Assembly (NCBI RefSeq): GCF_016862635.1
Contig: NZ_BONI01000037.1
Span: 23,006 to 87,005 of the forward strand
DNA from: Catellatospora coxensis
GTDB taxonomy: Bacteria; Actinomycetota; Actinomycetes; Mycobacteriales; Micromonosporaceae
Reading direction: 5' to 3'
Length of the DNA stretch: 64,000 nucleotides
Below are positions 16,813 through 26,325 of the stretch, one piece after another. Under the pieces are notes generated by a model, which saw nothing but the letters and a program-made list of their open reading frames with translations, did not search any database and had not been told where the DNA came from. The stretch's first letter is position 1. Each line of letters opens with the position of its first letter. A program made the position numbers and the translations under genes.

Positions 16813-16856
16813 CAAATCGGATGATCGAGGACGGTCAGCGACGCGTCAAGCGGGCG

Positions 16857-17780
16857 TCAGCCGCCGCCGCGGGGGACGACCAGGACCGGGCAGTGGGCAT
16901 GGTGCAGGACCTGGTGGCTGACCGAGCCGAGCAGCAGGCCGGTGAAGCCGCCGCGGCCGTGCGCGCCGACCACCACGAGCTGGGCCTGCTTGCTGAGGTC
17001 CACCAGCACCTTGGCCGGCTTGCCGCGCAGCAGGTGCTCGCGCACCAGCACGTCGGGATGGTTCTTGCGCTGCTCGGCCAGGGCCTCCTCCAACTGGTGG
17101 CCCTCCTCCTCGGCGACCGTGGCGCTGTCGTGCTTGTGGTCGTGGTGCTCGCCGTGGGCGTGCCCGCTGGCGCGGGTCCAGGTGTGCACCGCCGTCAGTT
17201 CTGTCTTGCGCATCTCGGCCTGGGCGAACGCGGCCTCGACGGTCGGGGCCGAGTCGGGTGAGCCGTCCGCGCCGACGACGACGGGCCCGCTGTCGCGCTC
17301 CTCGCCGCGCACGACCAGCACCGGGGTGCGCCCGTGCGCGGTGCACTGCACCGCCACCGAGCCGACCAGCAGGCCGGTGAAGCCGCCGAGGCCGCGGTCG
17401 CCGATGACGAGCAGCTCGGCGTCGCGGGCGGCGCGCAGCAGCACCGGCGACGGCGCGCCGGTGACCAGGTCGGTGAGCACGGACACGGACGGGTCGGTCT
17501 GGGCCGCGGCGGCGGCGGCTTCGGCGAGCAGGCGTTCGGCGTCGTGGCGCAGGCCGCCCTCGTGCGGACCGGCTTCGGACGGGCCCATCTTGACGTGCAT
17601 GAGCGGCCAGATGAAGGCGTGCACGATACGCAGCGGCAGGTGGCGCCAGGCGGCTTCGCGGGTGGCGAGGCGCACCGCGGTCAGCGACGACGCCGAGCCG
17701 TCGACGCCGACCACGACGGGGCGGGCGCCGCCGTCCTCGGTGTTCATCGCCGGACCGGCGCCCGCGTCGAGGCTGTTCAT
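16857..17780 (-). CDS. Universal stress protein with two tandem UspA domains
   Basis: A 307-residue tandem Usp. Domain 1 (about 20-160) has VVVGVDGSASSLTAVRLA and VIGDRGLGGFTGLLVGSVA; domain 2 (about 165-305) has VVVGADGSPDSAPTVEAAF and VVGAHGRGGFTGLLLGSVS, so both keep the ATP-binding G-2x-G-9x-G-S motif. A His-rich insert (HAHGEHHDHKHD near 205-216) in domain 2 could bind metal. It starts only 4 nt after the phosphoketolase stop and is surely in the same transcript. A second possible start is ATG 17747, just before the first domain. The pairing with phosphoketolase points to redox or energy stress. Confidence 0.9.
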   Translation of the reverse strand: MNSLDAGAGPAMNTEDGGARPVVVGVDGSASSLTAVRLATREAAWRHLPLRIVHAFIWPLMHVKMGPSEAGPHEGGLRHDAERLLAEAAAAAAQTDPSVSVLTDLVTGAPSPVLLRAARDAELLVIGDRGLGGFTGLLVGSVAVQCTAHGRTPVLVVRGEERDSGPVVVGADGSPDSAPTVEAAFAQAEMRKTELTAVHTWTRASGHAHGEHHDHKHDSATVAEEEGHQLEEALAEQRKNHPDVLVREHLLRGKPAKVLVDLSKQAQLVVVGAHGRGGFTGLLLGSVSHQVLHHAHCPVLVVPRGGG

Positions 17781-17784
17781 CGGC

Positions 17785-20184
17785 TCAGGCCCGCCCCGGC
17801 CAGGTCCAGTCGGTGATGTCGGGGGCGTCCTGGCCGTAGGCGCGGGTGTGGTCGCGGGCGCGCTGGCGGGCGTCGGTCATGTACTGGCGCAGCCCGGCCG
17901 CGGTGACGCCGAGCCCCGGCACCCGGTCGATGACGTCGATGACGAGCCGGAACCGGTCCAGGTCGTTGAGCATCACCATGTCGAACGGGGTGGTGGTGGT
18001 GCCCTCCTCCTTGTACCCGCGCACGTGCATGTTGCGGTGGTTGGCGCGTTTGTAGGTGAGCCGGTGGATGAGGCTCGGGTAGCCGTGGTAGGCGAACACG
18101 ACCGGCCGGTCGGTGGTGAAGATGGCGTCGAACTGCGGGTCGGGCAGGCCGTGCGGGTGCTCGGTGTCGGGCTGCAGCCGCATCAGGTCGACCACGTTGA
18201 CCACGCGCACCCGCAGCGTCGGCAGGTAGCGCTGGAGCAGGTCGACGGCGGCCATGGTCTCCAGCGTCGGCACGTCGCCGGCGCAGGCCATCACCACGTC
18301 CGGCACGCCCCCGGCGTCGTTGCCGGCCCAGGCCCAGATGCCCAGGCCGCGCCGGCAGTGCAGGGCCGCGTCGGTCATGTTCAGCCAGGACGCCTGCGGC
18401 TGCTTTCCGGCCACCACGACGTTGACGTAGTCGCGGCTGCGCAGGCAGTGGTCCATCGTGGACAGCAGCGTGTTCGCGTCCGGCGGCAGGTAGATCCGGG
18501 TGATCTCGGCCTTCTTGTTGACCATGTGGTCGATGAAGCCCGGGTCCTGGTGCGAGAAGCCGTTGTGGTCCTGCCGCCAGACGTGGCTGGACAGCAGGTA
18601 GGTCAGCGACGCGACGGGCCGCCGCCACTCGATGCCGCGGGTCACCTTCAGCCACTTCGCATGCTGGTTGACCATCGAGTCGACGACGTGGATGAACGCC
18701 TCGTAGCTGGTCAGCAGGCCGTGCCGGCCGGTGAGCAGGTAGCCCTCCAGCAGGCCCTGGCACAGGTGCTCGGACAGCACCTCGATGACCCGGCCGGTCG
18801 GGGCGAGGTGGTCGTCGCCGTCGAAGATGCGCGCGTCGAACTCGCGGTCGGTCACCTCGAACACCGCGCCGAGCCGGTTGGAGTTGACCTCGTCGGGGCC
18901 GAACAGCCGGAACCGGTCGGGGTTGGACCGGATCACGTCGCGCAGCCAGACGCCGAGCACGCGGGTCGCCTCGGCCTGCGGGACGCCGGGCTGGGGCACG
19001 TCGACGGCGTACCCGCGGATGTCGGGCAGGACCAGGTCGCGCAGCAGCAGGCCGCCGTTGGTGTGCGGGTTGGCGCTCATCCGCCGCGAGCCGCGCGGGG
19101 CCAGCGGCGCGAGGAAGCCCATCGGCGCGCCGGTCGCGTCGAACAGCTCCTCCGGCCGGTACGAGCGCATCCACTGCTCCAGCGCGGCCAGGTGCGCGGG
19201 GTTGTCCCGCACGCCGGACAGCGGCACCTGGTGCGCCCGGAAGGTGCCCTCGACGGGCACGCCGTCGACGATCCTCGGGCCGGTCCAGCCCTTCGGGGTG
19301 CGCAGCACGATCATCGGCCAGCGCGGCCGCTGCCCGTCGGCGCCCTGGCGGGCCTGGGACTGGATGGCGGCGATCTCGTCGAGGGCGAGGTCGAGGGCGT
19401 ACGCCAGCTCGTGGTGCACCCGCACCGGGTCGCTGCCGGACACCAGGATCGGGTGGTAGCCGAACCCGTGCAGCATCGACATCAGGTCGGCCTCGGGGAT
19501 GCGGGCCAGCACCGTCGGGTTGGCGATCTTGTATCCGTTGAGGTGCAGGATCGGCAGCACCGCGCCGTCGCTGACCGGGTTGAGGAACGTGTTGGCCAGC
19601 CAGCTGCACGCCAGCGGCCCGGTCTCGGCCTCGCCGTCGCCGATCACGCAGGCGACGAGCAGCCCGGGGTTGTCCAGCGCCGCGCCGTACGCGTGCATCA
19701 GGGAGTAGCCCAGCTCGCCGCCCTCGTGGATCGAGCCGGGCACCTCCGCGGCCACGTGGCTGGGGATGCCGCCGGGGAACGAGAACTGGCGGAACAGCCG
19801 TCCCATGCCGAACTCGCTGCGGTCCACGCTCGGGTAGAGCTCGCTGTAGGTGCCTTCGAGCCAGGTGTTCGCCACGATCGCGGGGCCGCCGTGGCCCGGT
19901 CCGCAGATGAAGATCGCGTCGAGGTCCCGGTTGGTGATGGTCCGGTTGAGGTGCGCCCACAGCATGTTCAGGCCCGGGCTGGTCCCCCAGTGGCCGAGCA
20001 GCCGGGGCTTGATGTGCTCGGGGCGCAGCGGCTCGCGCAGCAGCGGGTTGGCCATCAGGTAGATCTGGCCCACGGTCAGGTAGTTGGCCGCCCGCCACCA
20101 GGCGTCGAGCCTGCTCAGATCGTCGTCACGCAGATGCGTCACACCGGCGGTGTGCCCGGCGCCCGGTCGCTCTGTCACCGTCAT
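17785..20184 (-). CDS. xfp: Xylulose-5-phosphate/fructose-6-phosphate phosphoketolase
   Basis: A 799-residue thiamine-diphosphate enzyme that splits xylulose 5-phosphate (and often fructose 6-phosphate) with phosphate into acetyl phosphate and an aldose phosphate. The length is normal for the family. Clear marks are [19 protein letters not shown] near residue 30, [16 protein letters not shown] near 75-90, [26 protein letters not shown] near 120-145, and the ThDP/Mg site [16 protein letters not shown] near 163-178. ATG 20184 is preferred: GAGG lies 8 nt upstream and the protein begins as homologues do, while the longer frame to 20223 adds an unrelated Arg-rich stretch. It is divergent from the aldehyde oxidoreductase operon. 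Confidence 0.95.
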   Translation of the reverse strand: MTVTERPGAGHTAGVTHLRDDDLSRLDAWWRAANYLTVGQIYLMANPLLREPLRPEHIKPRLLGHWGTSPGLNMLWAHLNRTITNRDLDAIFICGPGHGGPAIVANTWLEGTYSELYPSVDRSEFGMGRLFRQFSFPGGIPSHVAAEVPGSIHEGGELGYSLMHAYGAALDNPGLLVACVIGDGEAETGPLACSWLANTFLNPVSDGAVLPILHLNGYKIANPTVLARIPEADLMSMLHGFGYHPILVSGSDPVRVHHELAYALDLALDEIAAIQSQARQGADGQRPRWPMIVLRTPKGWTGPRIVDGVPVEGTFRAHQVPLSGVRDNPAHLAALEQWMRSYRPEELFDATGAPMGFLAPLAPRGSRRMSANPHTNGGLLLRDLVLPDIRGYAVDVPQPGVPQAEATRVLGVWLRDVIRSNPDRFRLFGPDEVNSNRLGAVFEVTDREFDARIFDGDDHLAPTGRVIEVLSEHLCQGLLEGYLLTGRHGLLTSYEAFIHVVDSMVNQHAKWLKVTRGIEWRRPVASLTYLLSSHVWRQDHNGFSHQDPGFIDHMVNKKAEITRIYLPPDANTLLSTMDHCLRSRDYVNVVVAGKQPQASWLNMTDAALHCRRGLGIWAWAGNDAGGVPDVVMACAGDVPTLETMAAVDLLQRYLPTLRVRVVNVVDLMRLQPDTEHPHGLPDPQFDAIFTTDRPVVFAYHGYPSLIHRLTYKRANHRNMHVRGYKEEGTTTTPFDMVMLNDLDRFRLVIDVIDRVPGLGVTAAGLRQYMTDARQRARDHTRAYGQDAPDITDWTWPGRA

Positions 20185-20377
20185 GTGCCGATCCTCGCGC
20201 GCCGCGAGCCGCCGTGCAGGCATATTGTCCGCTTTCCCGACACGTCTTCGCAGCTCAGCCGCCGAGCTCGGCGCGAGTGACCGGGACCGCCGCCGGGCGG
20301 CCGAACTATGCGCATTCGCCCTGATCTGCCCGCCTGGCTGCTATAGCGTGGCCTGAAGTGCGGGAAGAGGAGGAGCG

Positions 20378-20905
20378 ATGGTGGCTTCCCATCTGCCGGA
20401 CGCCGTGCAGGGACCGGGCCGGGTCGACGTGGTGCTCAACGTCAACGGCGCCACCCACGTGGTGCGCATCGAGCCGCGGGTCAGCCTGCTGGACTGCCTG
20501 CGCGACCACATGAACCTGACCGGCGCCAAGAAAGGCTGCAACCAGGGCGCATGCGGCGCGTGCACGGTGTGGGTCGACAAGCGGCGCGTGGTGGCCTGCC
20601 TGACCCTGGCCATCGCCTGCGAGGGCAGGGAGGTCACGACCATCGAGGGCATGACCGAGAACGGCAGCCTGCACGCCATGCAGAAGGCGTTCCTGTCCGA
20701 GGACGCGTTCCAGTGCGGCTACTGCACCCCGGGGCAGATCATGTCAGCGGTGGCGCTGCTGGCCGAGGGGCACGCCGGCTCCGACGCCGAGATCAGCGAG
20801 TGGATGAGCGGCAACATCTGCCGCTGCGCGGCGTACCCGAACATCCGCACGGCGATCCGCGACGTGCGCGACGGCGTGGGAGGAGTCGGCCGTGCGACCG
20901 GTTAG
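20378..20905 (+). CDS. Xanthine dehydrogenase-family [2Fe-2S] subunit (PaoA/YagT-like)
   Basis: This 175-residue small subunit binds two [2Fe-2S] clusters. The plant-type ferredoxin domain has GCNQGACGACTVWVDKRRV near residues 48-66 with a further Cys near 69, and the helical domain has FQCGYCTPGQ near 110 and GNICRCAAYPNI near 145. It passes electrons from the molybdenum subunit to the FAD subunit. Unlike E. coli PaoA no Tat signal is visible, so the complex is probably cytoplasmic. GAGGAGGAGCG before ATG 20378 is a very strong Shine-Dalgarno, and CTATAGCG near 20340 may be the -10 region. It overlaps the next gene by 14 nt. Confidence 0.93.
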   Translation: MVASHLPDAVQGPGRVDVVLNVNGATHVVRIEPRVSLLDCLRDHMNLTGAKKGCNQGACGACTVWVDKRRVVACLTLAIACEGREVTTIEGMTENGSLHAMQKAFLSEDAFQCGYCTPGQIMSAVALLAEGHAGSDAEISEWMSGNICRCAAYPNIRTAIRDVRDGVGGVGRATG

Positions 20906-21887
20906 CTACTCGCGCGTGACGGACGTGGCGACCGCCATCGCCACCGTCGCCGCCGACCCGACCAGCGCGTACCTGGCCGGCGGCACCACGAAGGTCGACA
21001 TGCTGCGCATCTACGCCGAGCCGTCGCAGCGCCTGGTCGACATCAACGACCTGCCGATCGACCACATCGAGGTGCAGCCCGACGGCGCGGTGCGCCTGGG
21101 CGGCCTGGCCCGGATGAACGACGTCGCGCTGGCCCCGGTCGTGGTGGACCGCTTCCCGATGCTGTCCGAGGCGCTGCTGCTGGGCGCGTCGGCGCAGCTG
21201 CGCAACATGGCCTCGATGGGCGGCAACATGCTGCAGCGGGTGCGCTGCTCGTACTTCCGCGACGCCGAGGCGATCTGCAACAAGCGCGAGCCGGGCACCG
21301 GGTGCAGCGCGATCGCCGGGGTCAACCGCGGGCACGCCGTGCTGGGCACCAGCCCGCACTGCATCGCCACCCACCCGTCCGATGCCGCGGTGGCGCTGGT
21401 CGCGCTCGACGCGATGATCCACTATCAGAACAGCGGCGGCCACCACGCCGTCGCGATCGACGACTTCTTCCTGCTGCCCGGGGACACCCCCGAGCGCGAG
21501 CACCCGCTCAACCACGGCGACCTGATCACCGCGATCGAGGTCCCGGCGCTGCCGGCCGCCCGCAACTCGCTCTACCTGAAGGTCCGCGACCGGGAGTCGT
21601 ACGAGTTCGCGCTCGCCTCGGCGGCCTGCGCGCTCACGGTCACCGACGGCACGGTGAGCGAGGTGCGGCTGGCGCTGGGCGGGGTGGCCACCAAGCCGTG
21701 GCGGGCCCGCAAGGCCGAGCACGTGCTGCGCGGCGCGCCCGCGACCCGGGAGACGTTCACGCGGGCCGCGGAGGCGGAGCTGGCCGACGCGGTGCCGCAG
21801 ACCATGAACGCCTTCAAGATCGAGCTGGCGCGGCGCACGATCGTCCGGGCGCTGGAGACCCTCACCGCGCGAGGAGGAGCCGTATGA
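20892..21887 (+). CDS. Xanthine dehydrogenase-family FAD subunit with extra 4Fe-4S motif (PaoB/YagS-like)
   Basis: A 331-residue FAD-binding subunit. YLAGGTTKVDML near residue 29 and LRNMASMGGNMLQ near 105-117 are the FAD motifs. The segment after it has four cysteines, NMLQRVRCSYFRD, ICNKREPGTGCSA and SPHCIATHPSD (about 118-165), in the arrangement that holds a [4Fe-4S] cluster in E. coli PaoB, which ordinary CoxM-type subunits lack. GTG 20892 lies within the end of the 2Fe-2S gene and the stop overlaps the large subunit start by ATGA, so all three are co-translated. Confidence 0.92.
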   Translation: MRPVSYSRVTDVATAIATVAADPTSAYLAGGTTKVDMLRIYAEPSQRLVDINDLPIDHIEVQPDGAVRLGGLARMNDVALAPVVVDRFPMLSEALLLGASAQLRNMASMGGNMLQRVRCSYFRDAEAICNKREPGTGCSAIAGVNRGHAVLGTSPHCIATHPSDAAVALVALDAMIHYQNSGGHHAVAIDDFFLLPGDTPEREHPLNHGDLITAIEVPALPAARNSLYLKVRDRESYEFALASAACALTVTDGTVSEVRLALGGVATKPWRARKAEHVLRGAPATRETFTRAAEAELADAVPQTMNAFKIELARRTIVRALETLTARGGAV

Positions 21888-24115
21888 GCACCGCGATCGG
21901 GCGTCCGCTGGACCGGGTCGACGGGCCCGCGAAGGTCACCGGCGCGGGCCGCTACTCGGCCGAGATCGCGCTGCCCGGCCTGGCGCACGCCGTGCTGGTC
22001 ACCTCCCGGGTGCCCAGCGGCCGGGTGGAGCTGCTCGACACCTACGACGCCGAGCGGGCCGAGGGTGTGCTCGCCGTGCTGCACCACCTGAACCTGCCCA
22101 AGGGCGGCTCGGTGCCGCCGCTGCTGCCGTCGCTGTTCGGCGGGCCCGCGTCCGGGCAGACGTTCTTCCCGATGCAGGACGAGGTCATCCACTACGCCGG
22201 GCAGCACCTGGCCATGGTCGTCGCCGAGACCCTCGACCAGGCCGAGCACGCGGCCCGGCTGGTGCGGGTGACCTACCAGGAGACGGCCTCGATCACCACC
22301 GTCGAGCAGGGACGCGACCGGGCATACGAGCCGGAGAAGATCTTCGCCGGCTTCATGCCCGGCCGGACGACCCGCGGGGACGCGGCGGCGGCCCTCGACC
22401 GCGCGCAGGTGACCGTGGAGAACACGTACCACTGCGCGGCCAACCACCACAACCCGATCGAGTGCTCGGCGACCACGGCGGTGTGGGAGGGCGACCGGCT
22501 CACCCTGTACGACGGAACCCAGGGTCCCAACGCGACCCTGCACACCGTCGCCGAGCTGCTCAACGTGATGCCCTCGCACATCCGGGTGGTCACCAACCAC
22601 GTCGGCGGCAGCTTCGGCTGCAAGGCGATGATCTGGGACCATCCCGCGCTGGCCGCGCTCGCCGCGCGGGCCGTGCACCGGCCGGTGCGCCTGGCGCTGT
22701 CCCGCGAGCAGATGTTCAGCTCCGTCGGGCACCGCGAGGAGCAGGAGCAGCGGCTGACGCTGGGCGCCGACCGCGACGGGCGGCTGACCGCGATCCGCCA
22801 CCACAAGCTGTCCCCCACCTCGCACTTCGACGACTGGGCCGAGCCGTCGCTGGGTGTGGCGTCGCAGATGTACGCCTGCCCGAACTACGAGGGCGTCTAC
22901 CACCTGATCAAAGCGAACACGATGACGCCGACGTTCACCCGCTGCCCGGGTGAGGCGTCGGGCATGTTCGTCATGGAGACGGCCATGGACGAGCTGGCCG
23001 AGAAGCTCGACCTCGACCCCCTGGAACTGCGGCTGCGCAACTACGCCGAGAACGAGCCGACGACCGGGCACCCCTGGTCCAGCAAGGGCCTGCGCGACTG
23101 CTACCGGCGCGGCGCGGAGCTGGCCCGCTGGTCCGAACGCGACCCGCGGCCCGGCACCGTGCGGGACGGGAACTGGCTGCTCGGCTGGGGCATGGCCAGC
23201 TCCGCGTACCCGGTGACGCCACCCGGCGGGCCGCAGCGGGCCCGTGCCCGGATCTTCGCCGACGGCAGTGCGGTGGTGCAGTCCAGCTTCGCCGACTTCG
23301 GCACCGGCTCGGCGACCGCGATGACCCAGGTCGCCGCCGACGGCCTGGGCCTGCCGCTGGAGCGGGTACGCGTCCAGTACGGCGACAGCGACCTGCCCAA
23401 CACCGCCGCCGCCGTCGGCTCGGCGGGCGCCGGCATGGTCAGCGCCGCCGTGCACATCGCCGCGACCGCGCTGCGCGACCAGCTGATAGCCCAGGCCGTC
23501 GCCGACGAGCGCTCGCCGCTGCACGGCGCCGACCCGAGGCAGGTCGTGGTCGGCGACGGCCGGATGGCGCTGCGCGACCGCCCCGGCACCGGTGAGACGT
23601 ACGCCGAGCTGCTGCAGCGCTCGTTCATGGCCGACGCGGAGGCGCTGGGCACGTGGAACCCGCCCGGCATGGAGACCCGTGCCGCCTCGATGACGTTCGG
23701 CGCGCAGTTCGCGCAGGTGGCCGTCGACCCCGAGCTCGGCCTGTGCCGGGTACGGCAGCTGATCGGTGTGTTCGACCCGGGCCGGGTGCTCAACCGCAAG
23801 ACCGCGCACAGCCAGCTGATGGGCGGCATGCTGTGGGGCATGAGCCACGCCCTGCTGGAGGGCACGATCATGGGCCCGGACGGCCGCTGGGCCAACGCCA
23901 GCCTCGGCGAGTACCTGGTCCCGGTCAACGCCGACGCGCCCGACGTGCTGATCGAGACGATCGAGACCACGGACACCGTGGTGAACCCGCTGGGCGTCAA
24001 GGGCGTCGGCGAGGTCGGCATGGTCGGCACCGCCGCCGCGATCGCCAACGCGATCTGGCACGCCACCGGCCGCCGGCACCACAAGCTGCCCATCACCGTC
24101 GAAGACCTGCTGTAG
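21884..24115 (+). CDS. Xanthine dehydrogenase-family molybdopterin-binding subunit (PaoC/YagR-like aldehyde oxidoreductase)
   Basis: The 743-residue catalytic subunit with the molybdenum cofactor. RVDGPAKVTGAGRYSAEI opens the N-terminal domain; NHHNPIECSATTAVWEGDRLTLYDGTQ near 188-214, NHVGGSFGCKAMIWDHPALA near 238-258 and PGEASGMFVMETAMDELAEKL near 350-370 line the cofactor site. Near the C-terminus GVKGVGEVGMVGTAAAIANA carries the glutamate that acts as general base in this family. The substrate is most likely an aldehyde, by analogy with PaoABC; a purine or other heterocycle cannot be excluded. It starts with GAGGAGGAG upstream and ATGA overlap. No XdhC/CoxF maturation gene is in the window. 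Confidence 0.92.
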   Translation: MSTAIGRPLDRVDGPAKVTGAGRYSAEIALPGLAHAVLVTSRVPSGRVELLDTYDAERAEGVLAVLHHLNLPKGGSVPPLLPSLFGGPASGQTFFPMQDEVIHYAGQHLAMVVAETLDQAEHAARLVRVTYQETASITTVEQGRDRAYEPEKIFAGFMPGRTTRGDAAAALDRAQVTVENTYHCAANHHNPIECSATTAVWEGDRLTLYDGTQGPNATLHTVAELLNVMPSHIRVVTNHVGGSFGCKAMIWDHPALAALAARAVHRPVRLALSREQMFSSVGHREEQEQRLTLGADRDGRLTAIRHHKLSPTSHFDDWAEPSLGVASQMYACPNYEGVYHLIKANTMTPTFTRCPGEASGMFVMETAMDELAEKLDLDPLELRLRNYAENEPTTGHPWSSKGLRDCYRRGAELARWSERDPRPGTVRDGNWLLGWGMASSAYPVTPPGGPQRARARIFADGSAVVQSSFADFGTGSATAMTQVAADGLGLPLERVRVQYGDSDLPNTAAAVGSAGAGMVSAAVHIAATALRDQLIAQAVADERSPLHGADPRQVVVGDGRMALRDRPGTGETYAELLQRSFMADAEALGTWNPPGMETRAASMTFGAQFAQVAVDPELGLCRVRQLIGVFDPGRVLNRKTAHSQLMGGMLWGMSHALLEGTIMGPDGRWANASLGEYLVPVNADAPDVLIETIETTDTVVNPLGVKGVGEVGMVGTAAAIANAIWHATGRRHHKLPITVEDLL

Positions 24116-24128
24116 CCGAGGGCCGCGC

Positions 24129-24710
24129 GTGACCGAACCCGCTCCCGTACCCGACGACGAACCCGTCTCGGTGCTGTTCACCTGGGCGGTCATGCCCGGC
24201 CGGGAGCCCGACTTCGAACGCTGGCTGGAGGAGGTCAACGCGGCGTCCTCGCGCTTTCCCGGCCACCAGGGCGTGACCTGGCTGCGCCCGCAGCACACCG
24301 CACCGGGCGACAAGGCGGTCTACCACTGCGTGCTGCGCTTCCGCAACGGCCGGGACCTGAGCCGGTGGCTGACCTCGCCGGAACGCCAGGTGGTGGTGCG
24401 CCATCTCGCGGGCATCGCCGAGGAGGCCGAGCCGCGGGAGACCACCACCGGCATGGAGACCTGGTTCAGCCTGCCCGGCCGCCCGGTGCTGCCCCCGCCG
24501 CGGTGGAAGATGACGATCGTGTCGTTTCTCGGGGTGTACCCGTGCGTGCTGCTCTTCCAGGTGCTCGGCGCGGAGCACCTGAGCGAGCTGCCGCTGCCGC
24601 CGGTGGTGCGCGCCGCGATCCTGCCGATGCTGCTCGCGCCGATCCTGACCTACCTGGTAATGCCCTGGCTGAGCCAGGCCCTGCGCGGCTTCCTGTACGA
24701 CCGCCGCTGA
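24129..24710 (+). CDS. Antibiotic biosynthesis monooxygenase (ABM)-domain membrane protein
   Basis: A 193-residue protein. The first ~105 residues look like a ferredoxin-like ABM domain (VLFTWAVMPGREPDFERWLEEVNAASSRFPGHQG, then FRNGRDLSRWLTSPERQ), and two hydrophobic helices follow at about 130-150 and 165-185. This ABM plus two-helix form is known in many bacteria without assigned reaction. GTG 24129 is 13 nt after the molybdenum subunit stop, so it is probably the last gene of that operon; whether it serves the oxidoreductase is unknown. The stem-loop at 24733 follows. Confidence 0.8.
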   Translation: MTEPAPVPDDEPVSVLFTWAVMPGREPDFERWLEEVNAASSRFPGHQGVTWLRPQHTAPGDKAVYHCVLRFRNGRDLSRWLTSPERQVVVRHLAGIAEEAEPRETTTGMETWFSLPGRPVLPPPRWKMTIVSFLGVYPCVLLFQVLGAEHLSELPLPPVVRAAILPMLLAPILTYLVMPWLSQALRGFLYDRR

Positions 24711-24732
24711 CGCGCGACCCGGCCCGGCATGA

Positions 24733-24795
24733 TCGACGTTGGCCTATCCCGTCGACTACGGCTGTGGAATTTTCGTTGAGATAGGCCAACGTCGA
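24733..24795. terminator. Stem-loop after the aldehyde oxidoreductase operon
   Basis: A perfect 15-bp inverted repeat (TCGACGTTGGCCTAT at 24733-24747, complement at 24781-24795) with a 33-nt, AT-richer loop, starting 22 nt after the last gene of the operon. The remaining 164 nt to the next gene show only a Shine-Dalgarno just before ATG 24960. Confidence 0.65.
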
Positions 24796-24959
24796 CGTGC
24801 GTAGGCCGTCGAGCCCCGCCGGCGCCGTTTGGACGGACTGCGCGGCGGCGCGGATGCGCCTTATCCTGTCCCGCGACACGGGGGCGGTCGCATCATGGCG
24901 ATTGCCGCGTCCCCATCGGAGCCACGGGTGCAGCGCACCCCGATAGCGGAGGCGAGCAC

Positions 24960-25922
24960 ATGAACAGGCGACCAGGGCAGCACCGGCGCACGACGATCAC
25001 CGGAGGGCTGCTCTCGGTGCTGGTGGCCGTGCTGGCGGGCTGCGGCTCTCCGCCGCCCGGCGCTATGACGCCGTCGGCCGGGCCCAACCCCGCGCCCTCG
25101 GTCGCGCCGTCGCGGGCGACCCTCGGCGAGACACCGCAGCGGCTGGCGGGCGGCTGGCAGGTCATCGCCGCCGGCGACCGGCTGCTCGACCGGGCCCGCA
25201 ACGCGTACGTGGCGGCGAACCTGCCGAAGGAGGCCGTGCTCGACCCCACCGGCCGGCGGCACGCGATCGGCGGCGGCAAGCTGAACGTCGTCATGATCGC
25301 CGGCGGCAAGACGCTCACGGTGGAGCGGTCCATGATGCTCGGCTTCAGCCGCGGACTCGACCCCTGGTCGCCCGACGGCAACCGGCTCGTCGCCACGATC
25401 AACCGCAAGGACCCGTTCGCGATCGGTTTCGCCGTGCTCGACGTGACGACCGGCAAGGTCGCCGAGCACTGGATCGACCGCACCAAGTACGAGTGCAGCT
25501 CCTGCTCGTTCGTCTTCACCCGGGACGGCAAGGAGGTCGCGATGCCGCTCGCGGACCGCTCCCAGGGCGAGGCGGCCGAACTCGTGCGGAGCCTGCAGCT
25601 GTTCGACGCCCGGACGGGCAAGCCGACCCGGTCGCTGCCGGTCAAGGCGATGCCGCAGAGCCCGTTCGCCTGGTCGCCGGACGGCAGCCGGGTCGTCGCC
25701 CGCCCCGACCAGATCAAGGAGGAGGACATGCAGCTGATCGACACCGCCACCGGCGAGGCGAAGCCGTTCCCGTACACGGCGGTCTGGGCGACGGCCGACG
25801 AGCTGCTGGCCAAGTTCGACGACGGTGTGCTGACGCTGCGTCCCGACGGGACGGTCATCGCCGACGCGAGCCTGGCCACCCCGCTGCGCGGCCCGCTCGT
25901 GCTCGGACCCCCCGCGGCCTGA
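24960..25922 (+). CDS. Lipoprotein with beta-propeller-like repeats
   Basis: A 320-residue secreted lipoprotein. The N-terminus has a basic stretch, a hydrophobic core and the lipobox VLAGC (Cys near 28), followed by a Pro/Ser/Ala linker. The body has several repeats with WSPDG motifs (DPWSPDGNRL near 137, FAWSPDGSRV near 237) and DVTTGK/DARTGK/DTATGE turns, as in TolB/YVTN-type propellers. CSSCSF near 178 is a possible disulfide. The function is unknown; it might bind wall polymers or other proteins. GGAGG 8 nt before ATG 24960 sets the start. Confidence 0.8.
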   Translation: MNRRPGQHRRTTITGGLLSVLVAVLAGCGSPPPGAMTPSAGPNPAPSVAPSRATLGETPQRLAGGWQVIAAGDRLLDRARNAYVAANLPKEAVLDPTGRRHAIGGGKLNVVMIAGGKTLTVERSMMLGFSRGLDPWSPDGNRLVATINRKDPFAIGFAVLDVTTGKVAEHWIDRTKYECSSCSFVFTRDGKEVAMPLADRSQGEAAELVRSLQLFDARTGKPTRSLPVKAMPQSPFAWSPDGSRVVARPDQIKEEDMQLIDTATGEAKPFPYTAVWATADELLAKFDDGVLTLRPDGTVIADASLATPLRGPLVLGPPAA

Positions 25923-26016
25923 CCGTCGTCACCGAGCGTTTGCCCACTCACACAGAAACAGGCTGTTTCGGACTGCCGGGACGGGGTAGGTGCGATCCGA
26001 TGGAGAGGAGCACGAG

Positions 26017-26250
26017 ATGAGCTGGGCCGACAAGCCGAACTGGAACAACACGCCACGGCGGGCCGGCACGGCCGATCCGGCCGACTTCGACGGCGACTTC
26101 GCCGTCCTGCGTCAGCGGGGTAGGCACCTCATCGCGGAGCTCGTCCGGCTGTCCCGGCAGCTGGCGGACCTGCAGAAGGCGATCAGGTCCCGCCACGGGA
26201 CGGCCGGCGGATCGCGGGGCAGCAGCGTCTCCGGCGGAGAGCCGCGCTGA
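26017..26250 (+). CDS. Small hypothetical protein
   Basis: A 77-residue soluble protein that I do not recognise. It has a Trp/Asn-rich start (MSWADKPNWNNTP), one predicted amphipathic helix (LIAELVRLSRQLADLQKAI at about 38-56) and a Ser/Gly/Arg tail. GAGGAG 6 nt upstream of ATG 26017 supports the start. It follows the lipoprotein by 94 nt and ends before a strong hairpin. Confidence 0.6.
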   Translation: MSWADKPNWNNTPRRAGTADPADFDGDFAVLRQRGRHLIAELVRLSRQLADLQKAIRSRHGTAGGSRGSSVSGGEPR

Positions 26251-26280
26251 CCTGAGCCTGGGCCGTGTCCTCACCGAACG

Positions 26281-26322
26281 CCGTCGTCCCGGGAGCCGTG
26301 CAGGCGGCTCCCGGGACGACGG
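26281..26322. terminator. 18-bp GC-rich hairpin between convergent genes
   Basis: A perfect 18-bp stem (26281-26298 with 26305-26322; core GTCCCGGGAGCC) and a 6-nt loop TGCAGG. It lies 31 nt after the small hypothetical gene and 3 nt from the stop of the FAD monooxygenase on the other strand. It is the most stable-looking hairpin in the window and a likely bidirectional terminator. Confidence 0.8.
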
Positions 26323-26325
26323 GTG

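Noticed and set aside
16942..20280. A very long open frame on the plus strand opposite the phosphoketolase and Usp genes
   Set aside because: Its translation is low-complexity Arg/Gln/Val-rich sequence with no domain, as expected from the third-position GC bias of the real genes on the other strand. The same applies to other long antisense frames in the window.
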